DNA from: Cnuella takakiae
Lineage (GTDB): Bacteria; Bacteroidota; Bacteroidia; Chitinophagales; Chitinophagaceae
Direction: 5' to 3'
Assembly: GCF_001953305.1 (NCBI RefSeq)
Contig: NZ_MTFE01000010.1
Coordinates: 2,648,717 to 2,712,716 of the forward strand
Length of the DNA: 64,000 bases
Below are positions 50,929-59,947 of the stretch, piece after piece (position 1 is the first letter of the stretch; each line of letters begins with the position of its first letter). A program made the translations under genes and the position numbers. The notes beneath the pieces are model-generated. The model had not been told where the DNA came from and did not search any database. It was given only the letters and a program-made list of their open reading frames with translations.

Positions 50929-52323
50929 ATGGAACTGGAACAAATCATATCAGGCCTCGAAGACTACGGCAAGCTGGTGACACAGATCAAAGCCGGCAGG
51001 GCTGATTACGAATACGAAAAGCTGAAAAAGCAGTACGACCCCTTGCTCCATGAGGTTATGGACAGGCCTGATAAGATTGTTTCCGATGGTCCGCCCGTCA
51101 AGCGGGCAAAGCTGCCGGTGCCCATGCAAAAGCTGATCGTAGAGTATGCAGTTATGATGGCCGTGGGCAATCCTATTCAATACGTGGCGGCCGCAAAGGA
51201 AGGTGCTGAGAAGAGCCTCAAGGAGGTGCTGGATATCACTACCGAAAAGAACAGGCTTGCAACCCTTGATAAGCAGATCCTGCGCATGCTTAAATCGGAG
51301 TGCGAGGTGGCGGAACTGTGGCACAGCGAAAAGGCACCGGAAGGCTACTGGGATGGTACCGCCAATGACGGTACACCCTCCAAGCTGCGGGTTAAGCTCC
51401 TGGCGCCCTCCCTTGGTGATACGCTCATTCCCATCTGGAACATGTACGGCGATATGATCGCCTTTGGCCGGGGCTACCTGGTTACCGTTGCCCGCGGTAA
51501 AAAGGAAGAGCATTTTGATATCTATACTGATACAACTTACTACCTGGGCAAAAAGAATGGCGAAGCGTGGGAGTTTAAGCCAGAGAAAGCTCAGTTCGGC
51601 AAGATACCGGTGGTATACCACACCCAAGAGCATACGGAGTGGCGGGATGTGCAGCGGCTGATTGAGCAAAAGGAAATGCTGATGTCCCGGCATGCGGACA
51701 ACAACGCCTACTTCGCTTTCCCTTTTATGGTAGCAAGCGGTGAGATCGAAAAGTTTGCAGATAAAGGGGAAGACGGCAAGGTGCTGACCCTGAAAGGTGG
51801 CGGTGATGTAAAGATGATGACCTGGGACAATGCCCCTGCCAGTTTGGAACTGGAAAAGAAGACCCTCGATGATGAGATCTTCTTAAACACCATGACACCC
51901 CGACTGAGCGAAGAGCAGGTGAAAGGCCTTGGCAACTATTCGGGTGTAGCCCTTAAGATGCTGTTCCTCCCCGCCCACATGAAGGCAGCCAAGACGGAAG
52001 AGGTGTTTGGCCCGGGCGTGTCCCGCCGCATATCGCTGCTAAAGGCATGGGCGGTTATGAATAACCCCGCACTGAAGCCTGCCGAGCGCATGGAGATCAC
52101 GCCCCGCTTTACCTTCTTCGTTCCCAAGAACGAACTGGAAGCGGTACAGACCCTTACCAATGCCCTGAGCGGTGAGCGGCCGATCATGAGCCAGGAGACG
52201 GCTGTAGGCCTCAATCCCCTTGTGAGTGATCCGGAGGCGGAGTGGGAACGGATGCAAAAAGAGCAGGAGAGCGCCGATACCCTGCCTTCCGGACTCGACA
52301 GGCAGATGAGAGCAGTTATTTAA
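50929..52323 (+). CDS. Portal protein, SPP1 gp6-like
   Basis: The 464-residue protein follows the large terminase with a 2-nt gap and has the typical portal order: helical N-terminus, central stem with MPVQKLIVEY-like helix (here PVPMQKLIVEYAVMM), and a long wing (VARGKKEEHFDIYTDTTYYL). Twelve copies would form the DNA entry ring. Size and position fit the SPP1/HK97 type. Confidence 0.88.
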   Translation: MELEQIISGLEDYGKLVTQIKAGRADYEYEKLKKQYDPLLHEVMDRPDKIVSDGPPVKRAKLPVPMQKLIVEYAVMMAVGNPIQYVAAAKEGAEKSLKEVLDITTEKNRLATLDKQILRMLKSECEVAELWHSEKAPEGYWDGTANDGTPSKLRVKLLAPSLGDTLIPIWNMYGDMIAFGRGYLVTVARGKKEEHFDIYTDTTYYLGKKNGEAWEFKPEKAQFGKIPVVYHTQEHTEWRDVQRLIEQKEMLMSRHADNNAYFAFPFMVASGEIEKFADKGEDGKVLTLKGGGDVKMMTWDNAPASLELEKKTLDDEIFLNTMTPRLSEEQVKGLGNYSGVALKMLFLPAHMKAAKTEEVFGPGVSRRISLLKAWAVMNNPALKPAERMEITPRFTFFVPKNELEAVQTLTNALSGERPIMSQETAVGLNPLVSDPEAEWERMQKEQESADTLPSGLDRQMRAVI

Positions 52324-52334
52324 ACACCTATCAT

Positions 52335-52487
52335 ATGGCAGAGAAGAAAGCGGCCAAAGAGCCCACAATGACCAAAGAGCAGGCTGAGGCCATTATCGCC
52401 CAGCATGCCGGTAAGAATTACGAAGAGAAGCCTGTAGTGCTGGTGGAAGCCGAAAAGGTAGTGGCCAGCGAGAAAGCTAGTGATTAA
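52335..52487 (+). CDS. Small charged protein after the portal
   Basis: A 50-residue Lys/Glu/Ala-rich protein from the ATG at 52335 (MAEKKAAKEPTMTKEQ). It is helical and likely unstructured at both ends. Many phages have a tiny gene here. Function unknown. Confidence 0.5.
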   Translation: MAEKKAAKEPTMTKEQAEAIIAQHAGKNYEEKPVVLVEAEKVVASEKASD

Positions 52488-52546
52488 TGTAAACGGCCTG
52501 CCACCCGGTGGGCCCTTTTTCGAACCAAGCAAACAACCTATATACA

Positions 52547-53746
52547 GTGGCAACGATAATCATCAAAAAGACAACCGGTGGTGTTACCTACCAGCGTAAT
52601 GGGGGCGAGATCATTTCCCTTTTCGGCACACCGGACCAGCTGCAAACGCAAGGGAGCAAGGTGATCCTGCGGGAGAATGGCAACGACCTTGACTTTGTGG
52701 CAAGCGATACCATCACCATCAACGATGTGTCGTTCACCGGCACTGCCGCACAGATCGCAGACAAACTCAGAGATGAGGTTTTTTTTTTAGAGGATGATGG
52801 TACCGGCGGTACGCCTGAAACAACATCCTCTATTCTGGGGAAGATTGGTGATGGTAGCACCATTGACCCGGATTACTTGCCCGGCTTTCCATTTAGCGGG
52901 GCACAGTTCGAAATTGAGGCGGGAACGGGTCTTTTCCGTTTTAAGGATAGCTACCTGATTGCCCTTATTCAGGCTAATAGTGGAGGTAGTTCAAATGTTG
53001 CACCTACTGTAAACAGTGGTACCGATCAGAATTTAGCCAGCGGCACCACTTCGACTACACTTACTGCAACGGCTTCCGATAGCGATGGCACAATTGCCTC
53101 TTACGCATGGACCCGGGTAAGCGGTCCAAATACACCAACCATTGCAAGCCCTTCGGCTGCAACAACCAATGTAACGGGGATGGTTGCCGGCACTTACGTT
53201 TTCCGGTGCACGGTAACTGATAATGCAGGCGGAACTAAAACTGATGACATAAGTGTAACAATTGCATCTGCAAGCGCTGTAACCTCCAAGTTTGTGGATG
53301 TGGGCCTTACTTCAGGTACTACCACCTTCAACGGACAAGTGTTTGAAGCGGATACCTACGCTTCAGGTGGTAGTACCTACACGGATGCAGGCGCAGTTAC
53401 CGGCACTTCTTATCAGGATGCCTATAAATCTGTACGCTTTGCAACATCCAATGCAATCACACACTCTTTCCCATCCATTCTGAACGGCAACTACACGGTA
53501 CATATCCACTACCGGTCATTCAACACCAATGCAAACGGGGTGAATGTTACCATCAACGGAACGGCGGTAGATACCAACCTGAACGTGTACGGCACAGCAG
53601 GAGCGGCCAACAAAGCCCTGATACGCAGCCACAACGTTGTAGTGAGTAACGGGCAAATAACCATACTTCACACTGTTGTATTTGACCAGGTGAACATTGC
53701 TGCAATTGAAATCGTAGCACAAGGCACCGCTTCTAAACTGGCATAA
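52547..53746 (+). CDS. Virion protein with PKD/Ig-like and malectin-like domains
   Basis: I start at the GTG at 52547 (MATIIIKKTTGG), giving 399 residues. The N-terminal 140 residues are phage-specific. A PKD-like domain (residues about 145-240) is recognised by ASDSDGTIASYAWTRVSGP and FRCTVTDNAGG. A C-terminal beta-sandwich (about 245-395), starting KFVDVGLTSGTTTFNG and ending in NGQITILHTVVFDQVNIAAI, resembles malectin-like carbohydrate-binding domains. It may decorate the capsid and bind host glycans. It is followed two bases later by an SGNH hydrolase gene. Confidence 0.76.
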   Translation: MATIIIKKTTGGVTYQRNGGEIISLFGTPDQLQTQGSKVILRENGNDLDFVASDTITINDVSFTGTAAQIADKLRDEVFFLEDDGTGGTPETTSSILGKIGDGSTIDPDYLPGFPFSGAQFEIEAGTGLFRFKDSYLIALIQANSGGSSNVAPTVNSGTDQNLASGTTSTTLTATASDSDGTIASYAWTRVSGPNTPTIASPSAATTNVTGMVAGTYVFRCTVTDNAGGTKTDDISVTIASASAVTSKFVDVGLTSGTTTFNGQVFEADTYASGGSTYTDAGAVTGTSYQDAYKSVRFATSNAITHSFPSILNGNYTVHIHYRSFNTNANGVNVTINGTAVDTNLNVYGTAGAANKALIRSHNVVVSNGQITILHTVVFDQVNIAAIEIVAQGTASKLA

Positions 53747-53747
53747 C

Positions 53748-54419
53748 ATGGCAATAAACTACGGAGGTAAAAGGGTTGCGTTCATGGGTGACAGCCGCAC
53801 GGCAGGCGTGGGCGCCTCCAATTATACAAAGCGGTGGGCTTTCCTCCATGCCAGCGAAAGCAACGGCGTGGAGTACAACTATGGGGTAAGTGGCATGTAC
53901 CTGCAAAATGTTGGCGGCACCAACCCCTTTGACCAAACAACTATCCCGGCAAAAGGGACCGAGTTTGGCAAGCTATGGATTGCCTTTGGCTCCAATGACC
54001 TGAGAGGCAACCCGGCAAGCTACGCCACTACAGCCTTTCAGACAAAGCTCTCGGAGGTGGTAGATTATGCGGTTAGCAGTAAGGGGTGGGCTTATGCCGA
54101 TATTATTTTGCCCACCGTAAACTACATAGCCCCGACAGGTTACGGCACTCACGGCACTGTTTCACGCCATGAGGCATACAATGAAGCCATCAGGCAGGTA
54201 GCACTCGCAAAGGGTACTATCTACATTGATGTGTACACCGCTTTTAAAGCCTTGTCCAATAGAGACAGCCTGTTTGTAGATGGGCTGCATGAAAGCGATG
54301 CTGGCTACCGTGCAGCGGCAGACATAATGAATGCGGCCACCTACTCGGTTTATACCGAACCTGAACAGCAGCCGGAAACACCCTTGATGATCAGCGGTAG
54401 AAACTTCATAATAGGATAG
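53748..54419 (+). CDS. SGNH/GDSL-type esterase
   Basis: A 223-residue alpha/beta hydrolase. Block I is FMGDSRTAG (residues 12-20, catalytic Ser), block III is FGSNDLRG, and block V is VDGLHES with the catalytic Asp-His pair. Such enzymes remove acyl groups from carbohydrates. Its place in the structural operon, next to a glycan-binding protein, suggests a virion enzyme that trims host capsule or polysaccharide. No signal peptide. Confidence 0.84.
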   Translation: MAINYGGKRVAFMGDSRTAGVGASNYTKRWAFLHASESNGVEYNYGVSGMYLQNVGGTNPFDQTTIPAKGTEFGKLWIAFGSNDLRGNPASYATTAFQTKLSEVVDYAVSSKGWAYADIILPTVNYIAPTGYGTHGTVSRHEAYNEAIRQVALAKGTIYIDVYTAFKALSNRDSLFVDGLHESDAGYRAAADIMNAATYSVYTEPEQQPETPLMISGRNFIIG

Positions 54420-54499
54420 TTCATATGCTATCCTTAAGAATTAGTGGCATTATAAATGCGAATGGAGGCAGCCGCGATTATTGATAAGCTTGAAAATCC

Positions 54500-54616
54500 A
54501 TGCGGTTCGTTTTAAAAAATGCCTCAATGAAATGGAACAAATACAAAATAGCCGCGCTGATTTTAGGTGTCTTGTTGTGGCTGCTGATCATTCTACTTGT
54601 AATGCGAATTTATTAA
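54500..54616 (+). CDS. 38-residue single-span membrane peptide
   Basis: MRFVLKNASMKWNKYKIAAL and onward encodes one hydrophobic helix (about residues 17-35) with a basic N-terminus. It ends one base before the next gene. The size and shape resemble small holin-like or membrane-anchoring peptides. An internal start (MKWNKYK) is possible. It is easily missed because of its length. Confidence 0.5.
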   Translation: MRFVLKNASMKWNKYKIAALILGVLLWLLIILLVMRIY

Positions 54617-54617
54617 C

Positions 54618-55655
54618 ATGCCCGACCTGCAAGATCAATATGAACAAGAGCATCTGCGCTCGGTTAGAAACACCGAGCGCAGGATCCGCCAGGCCTTCGA
54701 GTCCGCAATCCTCGAAGTGACACCGCTTGCCTCTACCATCACGGCTGCAGACGGTACCGTTTTCCAGTTGGCAGATTATCCCGGCCTTTCCAATCGCATC
54801 AGCCGCATCATCCAGCGCCTGCATGCATCCGTGTATGCCACAACCATCAACGGCATCAACCTGGGATGGGACCTGAGTAGCGAAAAGAACGATATCCTGG
54901 TGGATAGAAGGCTTGCAGGCAGGAAACCGAGCGAGGCTGCCAAGCAGATACTCTTTGATGCTAATGACGGGGCACGGCGTGCCTTTGTGGAGCGCACGGA
55001 TAATGGCCTGAACCTGTCCGACCGGGTATGGAACACGCTGGACAACTTCCGCACGGAGATGGAAGCAGCTTTGGGGCTGGGTGTGTCGGAAGGTAAGAGT
55101 GCCACTGCCATGGCCAGTGACCTGCGTAAGTACCTCAATGAGCCGGATCGCCTTTTTCGTCGGGTGCGCGACCACCAAGGCAGGCTCCAGCTGTCGGAGG
55201 CTGCCCGGAACTATAAGCCGGGTAGGGGTGTGTACCGTAGTTCCTATAAGAATGCACTTCGCGTAGCCAGGACGGAACAAAACATGGCCTACCGCACTGC
55301 TGATCACGTACGCTGGCAGCAGATCCCGTTTGTGACAGGCATTGAGATCAGGCTATCAAATAACCACCCTGTTTACGATATCTGCGATGAGTTGAAGGGC
55401 AAGTATCCAAAAGAGTTTAAGTGGTCAGGCTGGCACCCCCAATGTCTCTGCCATGCCGTTGCCGTGCAGATGAGCGATGCGGAGTACGACAAGTATGAAG
55501 ACTCCATCCTTGGCTTGGGTGAGGCGCCGGAAGTGAAAAAGATAGAAACACCCCCGGCTGGCCTTGGCGAATGGCTGGAAAAGAACCGGGAGCGGGTGAA
55601 AGGGTGGGGTAGTGAGCCTTATTGGATGCAGGATAATCCGCAATATGTAGAATAA
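54618..55655 (+). CDS. Phage head morphogenesis protein (SPP1 gp7 / Mu gpF type)
   Basis: The 345-residue protein ends with the hallmark C-terminal block RTEQNMAYRTADHVRW, then HPVYDICDELKG and WHPQCLCHAVAVQ. This metal-binding-like Cys/His pattern is typical of minor capsid proteins of the Mu gpF family. It is injected or attached at the portal in related phages. Start at 54618 follows the small membrane peptide directly. Confidence 0.87.
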   Translation: MPDLQDQYEQEHLRSVRNTERRIRQAFESAILEVTPLASTITAADGTVFQLADYPGLSNRISRIIQRLHASVYATTINGINLGWDLSSEKNDILVDRRLAGRKPSEAAKQILFDANDGARRAFVERTDNGLNLSDRVWNTLDNFRTEMEAALGLGVSEGKSATAMASDLRKYLNEPDRLFRRVRDHQGRLQLSEAARNYKPGRGVYRSSYKNALRVARTEQNMAYRTADHVRWQQIPFVTGIEIRLSNNHPVYDICDELKGKYPKEFKWSGWHPQCLCHAVAVQMSDAEYDKYEDSILGLGEAPEVKKIETPPAGLGEWLEKNRERVKGWGSEPYWMQDNPQYVE

Positions 55656-55669
55656 TAGCTAATGTTACT

Positions 55670-55975
55670 CTACCCTTCAATAATCATCTCCCTAAGCCTC
55701 GTGGGACTTGTGTTTTTTTGTTGATTCTCAAAGAAGTCAATGCCGGAAAAAATAAAAACCCCATCATTGTCAGTTGCGCCTCGGTAATAAAAAAAATAAT
55801 CCAAATCAACAGCCTCTGTTAGACTAAGTTCTGCAACGAAGTTCCCTTTGTCATTTTTGAACAATCTGCTTGTACCTACTTGTTTGTACCCATTACTGGT
55901 TCCAATATAAACATCACTGTAAATAGTGTACTGCAATGATTCCTTGCGATCTAAAAGGCTTAGTCTTACAATCAT
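55670..55975 (-). CDS. Moron protein, 101 residues
   Basis: An antisense insertion in the head operon. The protein is beta-rich and acidic (YIGTSNGYKQVGTSRLF, DLDYFFYYRGATDNDG). No homologue recognised. It has no partner on the plus strand. Lower GC content than the neighbouring head genes suggests separate origin. Confidence 0.6.
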   Translation of the reverse strand: MIVRLSLLDRKESLQYTIYSDVYIGTSNGYKQVGTSRLFKNDKGNFVAELSLTEAVDLDYFFYYRGATDNDGVFIFSGIDFFENQQKNTSPTRLREMIIEG

Positions 55976-56000
55976 ATGAATAATTAGTTTTTAGCTTTTT

Positions 56001-56192
56001 TTATTCCTCCTGATCATTATCCACATACAGCCACTGGCCATCCACTAGGTAAAACTCTACATGCTTCACCTTTCCTGTGGGCAGGTCCTTATAGGGCACC
56101 TTACACACTTCACCCTTCTTGTAAATCGGTATGTACTTCCTTGCAGCCTCTGCAAGCTCCCATTCGTCAAAATCACCGGCACGTTGTAGCAT
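56001..56192 (-). CDS. Moron protein, 63 residues
   Basis: A small minus-strand gene just upstream of the previous moron. MLQRAGDFDEWELAEAARKY starts a helix followed by a compact beta part (VEFYLVDGQWLYVDND). It may form an operon with the 101-residue gene (25 nt apart). Function unknown. Confidence 0.55.
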   Translation of the reverse strand: MLQRAGDFDEWELAEAARKYIPIYKKGEVCKVPYKDLPTGKVKHVEFYLVDGQWLYVDNDQEE

Positions 56193-56290
56193 AGCTTAAA
56201 TGTAAGAAGCGTCGGTCTTATACCCATCACAAAAAAGCCCACATATGCCCTGTATAGCTTTGGAATTGAAACAAAGCTCTTTACAAGGAC

Positions 56291-56941
56291 ATGAAGGACA
56301 AGATCAAAGCACGACTGAAGGAACTCTTCCCAGGCGTGAACCTATCACAAGCCAGGCTGGACGCCATTGCGGACAAACTGAGCGCGAAGATCACGGACGA
56401 AGCAGGGATTGATGAGCAGCTGAACTTTCTGAACGAGGTGCAACCCTTTCAGGAGATCGCAGCCTTTGACGATTACCAGCGGGCAAAAGCCGCACGGGAC
56501 CGCCAACAGCAGCAGAACAACCAGCAGCAATCTTCCCAGCAAAACAATCAGCAACAGCAAGGCCAGCAGAGCAACCAGCAAGGTGCCACCCAAACGGACG
56601 ACACCCCAGCCTGGGCAAAAGCACTGCTCGACAAAGTATCGGCACTTGAAACCAAGGACCGTACCCAGTCGATGCAACAGCGCCTGCAGGGCCATGATAA
56701 GCTGAAGTCCGTGCCGCAATCCTTCTACCGTGGCCGCCCCCTTCCTTCTAAGGACGATGAATTTGACAGCTTCGTGGATACGATCGCTGCCGACTTTGCG
56801 GACTTCCAGAAGGAAACCAACGCCACCACTCTTACCGGAGGGCAGCCGCCCATCGCTGGCACTCCTGCAGCTACAACCGCTGCCGTAGATGCCGCAATCG
56901 ACGCATGGGCCGGTCCAAGCAAAAAAACAGATAAAACTTAA
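56291..56941 (+). CDS. Scaffold-like protein with Gln/Asn-rich linker
   Basis: The 216-residue protein sits directly before the decoration and capsid genes, as scaffold proteins do. Residues 1-60 are helical (LFPGVNLSQARLDAIADKL). A low-complexity Gln/Asn stretch fills about 75-105. A helical, charged C-terminus follows. No protease motif is visible. The role is inferred from position and composition. Confidence 0.65.
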   Translation: MKDKIKARLKELFPGVNLSQARLDAIADKLSAKITDEAGIDEQLNFLNEVQPFQEIAAFDDYQRAKAARDRQQQQNNQQQSSQQNNQQQQGQQSNQQGATQTDDTPAWAKALLDKVSALETKDRTQSMQQRLQGHDKLKSVPQSFYRGRPLPSKDDEFDSFVDTIAADFADFQKETNATTLTGGQPPIAGTPAATTAAVDAAIDAWAGPSKKTDKT

Positions 56942-56949
56942 TTCAAACA

Positions 56950-57297
56950 ATGGGACTTCAACCTGTTAAAACAACTTTTTCCAGCGGCGTTCCCGTATGG
57001 CAGAAGGTAGACCAGACCGCCCAAGGTGGTTTTGTGCTGGATACTACTGGCCTTACTTTGGGCAACACCATTGCCGCCGGTACCGCCATCGTAATCGATG
57101 AGGCTACCCGCAAGGCGAAGCCTACCACCGCCGACACCGACACCCCCGCAGGTCTCCTGTATGAGGATGTGAAGATCGAAGTAGGTGCCACCCTCGATGT
57201 AGTGATCGCCGGTACCATCTACGCCCGCCGTGGACCTGCAGTATCTGCAGCCCTTAAGGCCAAGATGCCCCGCATCACCTTCTCCAATTCATTCTAA
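56950..57297 (+). CDS. Head decoration/stabilisation protein
   Basis: A 115-residue beta-rich protein (GLQPVKTTFSSGVPVWQKVD; AGTAIVIDEATRKAKPTTAD; AGLLYEDVKIEVGAT) that lies between the scaffold and the capsid gene. Lambda gpD-like and head-fibre-like proteins have this size and place. It probably binds the capsid lattice after expansion. Confidence 0.72.
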   Translation: MGLQPVKTTFSSGVPVWQKVDQTAQGGFVLDTTGLTLGNTIAAGTAIVIDEATRKAKPTTADTDTPAGLLYEDVKIEVGATLDVVIAGTIYARRGPAVSAALKAKMPRITFSNSF

Positions 57298-57329
57298 ACC
57301 CCGAAAAACGTATACGGAGGAACTAAACA

Positions 57330-58418
57330 ATGAGTACCGCAGTTAAATCTATTTTCGGGGCTTACGCAGACCGCATGCAGCTGATGATCGACCGTTCGCT
57401 CGATCAGTTTGCACAGCCCTGGTACACCCGATACTTTGGTTTTGCGCCCCCGCAGATGGGCCTGACCTACACAAGCGCCATTGGCCGCAGCCGCATTGAA
57501 GCTGCCGCCTCTGTAATCTCCACCGATGCCGCTGCGCCCTTGCGTAGCCGCCCCGCCCTTGAGAAGTACAGCGGTGAGGTTGCCAAAATCTCTGAAAAGG
57601 TAAAAATGTCGGAAAGCGATTACCGCGATTTCCTGACCCTGCAATCACTTACCGGCGTAGATGATGCCACCAAGCAACGCCAGTTGCTGGACTTCATGTT
57701 CGGCGATATCAAGCGTGTTGGTGATTCCGTTGACAGCCGTGTGGACATGATGTGCCTGCAGGCTGTATCAACCGGCAAGGTGAAGGTAGACGCCACCACC
57801 AACCCCGACGGTCTGGTGTATGACGATATCGACCTGTTGATGCCTGCCGGCAACAAGGTGAATGCTTCTGTTACCTGGGCAACTGCAGCCTCTGCAAAGC
57901 CCTTGAGCGAAGACATCCCTGCCATCGTGCAGGCAGCGTCTACCCGTGGTATCACCTTCGAAAAGATGCTGATGGATGTTTCCCTGTGGTGGAAGTTCAT
58001 CCAGATCGCAGAGGTAAAGAGCCTGGTGAGTAACGCTATGGGCACCAAGCAAGCCGGCAACGTGCTGATCTCTTTGGAAGCTGTAAACAGCCTCCTGGCT
58101 GCCAACGGCTGGCCTGTGATCGAGCTGGTAAACCGCAAGATCGGTGTAGAGAAAGACGGCGCTATCACTACCGTAAACCCCTTCGATACCAGCGTCGTGT
58201 CGTTTGTGCCCGCCGGCCAGCTTGGTGAGATCAAGAATGCCGTTTCTATCGAGCGCATTTCGCCGATTCCCCAGGTAGTGTATGCCAACTACAACCGTGC
58301 GCTGATCTCCAAGTGGAAGCAAAACGAACCCTTTGGCGAGTATACCAAGGCGGAGCTGATCGCATTCCCTGCGTTCACCACCATCGACAGTGTGTACCTG
58401 CTCAAAGCAATCCTGTAA
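57330..58418 (+). CDS. Major capsid protein, E-type HK97 fold
   Basis: The 362-residue protein resembles the phage capsid E family: STAVKSIFGAYADRMQ at the start and SKWKQNEPFGEYTKAELIAF with FTTIDSVYLLKAIL at the end. A very good Shine-Dalgarno (GGAGGAA, 57316-57322) precedes the ATG at 57330, as needed for the most abundant virion protein. The start is well supported by that spacing. It forms the icosahedral shell. Confidence 0.9.
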   Translation: MSTAVKSIFGAYADRMQLMIDRSLDQFAQPWYTRYFGFAPPQMGLTYTSAIGRSRIEAAASVISTDAAAPLRSRPALEKYSGEVAKISEKVKMSESDYRDFLTLQSLTGVDDATKQRQLLDFMFGDIKRVGDSVDSRVDMMCLQAVSTGKVKVDATTNPDGLVYDDIDLLMPAGNKVNASVTWATAASAKPLSEDIPAIVQAASTRGITFEKMLMDVSLWWKFIQIAEVKSLVSNAMGTKQAGNVLISLEAVNSLLAANGWPVIELVNRKIGVEKDGAITTVNPFDTSVVSFVPAGQLGEIKNAVSIERISPIPQVVYANYNRALISKWKQNEPFGEYTKAELIAFPAFTTIDSVYLLKAIL

Positions 58419-58439
58419 GGATAACCCCCTTTTACTAGC

Positions 58440-58751
58440 ATGACCATCATTCAGGCCTTTATCGCAGAAATGGAAGACGTACCGGTAAGTAATACACTTG
58501 CGGGCAAGATCCTTTCCGATAAGGGCCTTGATGCTTCCGCTACCTACAGTGCAGCAGTGCATGAGCAGGCAGTGGATATGGCCGTTGCGGCAGCTCTTAC
58601 AAAGGCGCTTGCGCGGCCGTCTGTTAGCGAGGGCGGGTATTCGGTTCGCTTCGATGCGGGTGCTATCCAGGCCCGTATTGCTGCCATCTATACCAAGTGG
58701 AACGTTGCTGATCCCGGAGCGCCAACAATCAAAGCCGTAAACCCATGGTAA
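58440..58751 (+). CDS. Head-tail connector candidate, 103 residues
   Basis: A mainly helical protein (MTIIQAFIAEMEDVPVSNTL) in the place of gp6-like connectors. The last bases overlap the next start (ATGGTAA). The role comes from gene order alone. Confidence 0.6.
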   Translation: MTIIQAFIAEMEDVPVSNTLAGKILSDKGLDASATYSAAVHEQAVDMAVAAALTKALARPSVSEGGYSVRFDAGAIQARIAAIYTKWNVADPGAPTIKAVNPW

Positions 58752-59077
58752 GCCAATACCCCGACCTGATATCCTTTACGCCCTCCGCTACCGCTACCCG
58801 CGATGGCCAGGGCAACTGGGTGGAAGGTGTGGCGGGTGAGGCAGTGCAAAGCTCCTGCAGGTGTGAGCCTGCTTCCGGCAATGCGCAGATCATGGGTGTG
58901 GACGGGGCGCTGATCTCTTACGCCTCCGCTGTTTACCTGCCGCAAAGGTGCCCGGAGCTTCCGCAAGGGGCTTCGGTAACGGTTACCATCCAAAGGGATG
59001 GCCAGGATCCGGAGATATTCACAGGTACTGTTAAACGCTTTTCCCGGGGCCAGTTAAATGCAAGGGCATGGCTATAA
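58745..59077 (+). CDS. Head closure / head-tail joining protein
   Basis: A 110-residue beta-rich protein (LISFTPSATATRDGQGNWVE ... SVTVTIQRDGQDPEIFTGTV) with the features of small head-closure proteins. It is coupled by short overlaps to the genes before and after. Inferred mainly from position. Confidence 0.68.
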   Translation: MVSQYPDLISFTPSATATRDGQGNWVEGVAGEAVQSSCRCEPASGNAQIMGVDGALISYASAVYLPQRCPELPQGASVTVTIQRDGQDPEIFTGTVKRFSRGQLNARAWL

Positions 59078-59508
59078 CACCTAAGTTCAACAATGCCCAG
59101 ATCAGGGCGGAGTTGGAAAGGCGCATGGCAGAAATCGAGGCTAAGGTTATTTCTGCCCTTGAAAGTGTAGGCGAATACTTCATTGCCGATGCAAGAACCG
59201 ATGGTTCATACGAAGATCAGAGCTCAGATTTGCGCAACTCTATTGGTTACATTATCATGAAAAACGGCCAGCAAATCCGTTACGCCGGCCCAAGGGAAGG
59301 TGGAAAAGCAAGTGCTGATCGAGTTCTCGCAGAGCTGGCTCTTAAATACCCGAAAGGGTATGTGCTCATAGCTGTAGCCGGCATGGATTACGCTGCAGCA
59401 GTGGAAAGCAAAGGCTATGATGTTTTAAGTGGATCAGCACCAGCAGCTGTGGCCAGGTTGAAGGAAGCAATGGAAAGGATCACTAAGAAAACTGCTGAGG
59501 GAAGATGA
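59068..59508 (+). CDS. HK97 gp10-like tail component
   Basis: The 146-residue protein reads like HK97 gp10: a helical N-terminus (RAELERRMAEIEAKVISALE), DARTDGSYEDQSSDLRNSIG, then AAAVESKGYDVLSG. It is a neck protein that joins the tail tube. Overlaps both neighbours by a few bases. Confidence 0.8.
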   Translation: MAITPKFNNAQIRAELERRMAEIEAKVISALESVGEYFIADARTDGSYEDQSSDLRNSIGYIIMKNGQQIRYAGPREGGKASADRVLAELALKYPKGYVLIAVAGMDYAAAVESKGYDVLSGSAPAAVARLKEAMERITKKTAEGR

Positions 59509-59915
59509 AAACAACACTACACTTTGTCGATAAGGCATATGAGCGCGTAAAGGCTTCCCAGCTGGCCCAGGTGGTAAGTGGTAGCGTGTTCAAATACCAA
59601 AAGCCGAAAGGCTGGGCAGGTGAGGCTGTTGTGATCAATTCCCTTCCGGTAAGCGCAGAACAGGTGCAAACGGGTTTGATCAACATCAATGTGTTTGTAC
59701 CCGACCTGAAGCTCACCATTGGCGCCCAAGGCCCCGAACTGCAGCCCAACACGGCAAGGCTCTCCGAGCTGGCTGATATGGCCGTTGAGACGCTCAAAAG
59801 CTGGTACCAGGATGGAACGGACTACAGCATCGAAGCACAAAGCCTGATAAAGGACGATGAAGGCGACAATCATTACATCAATTTCCGGGTGCGGGTGTAC
59901 GCACTCAACCCATAA
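59505..59915 (+). CDS. Tail completion protein
   Basis: A 136-residue mixed protein (VFKYQKPKGWAGEAVVINSL) between the gp10-like and major tail genes. Its position and size fit tail terminator/completion proteins, which cap the tube. 4-nt overlap with the previous gene. Confidence 0.68.
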   Translation: MKTTLHFVDKAYERVKASQLAQVVSGSVFKYQKPKGWAGEAVVINSLPVSAEQVQTGLININVFVPDLKLTIGAQGPELQPNTARLSELADMAVETLKSWYQDGTDYSIEAQSLIKDDEGDNHYINFRVRVYALNP

Positions 59916-59947
59916 CAACATTTACAACTCTTTAAAGCATATCCAAA

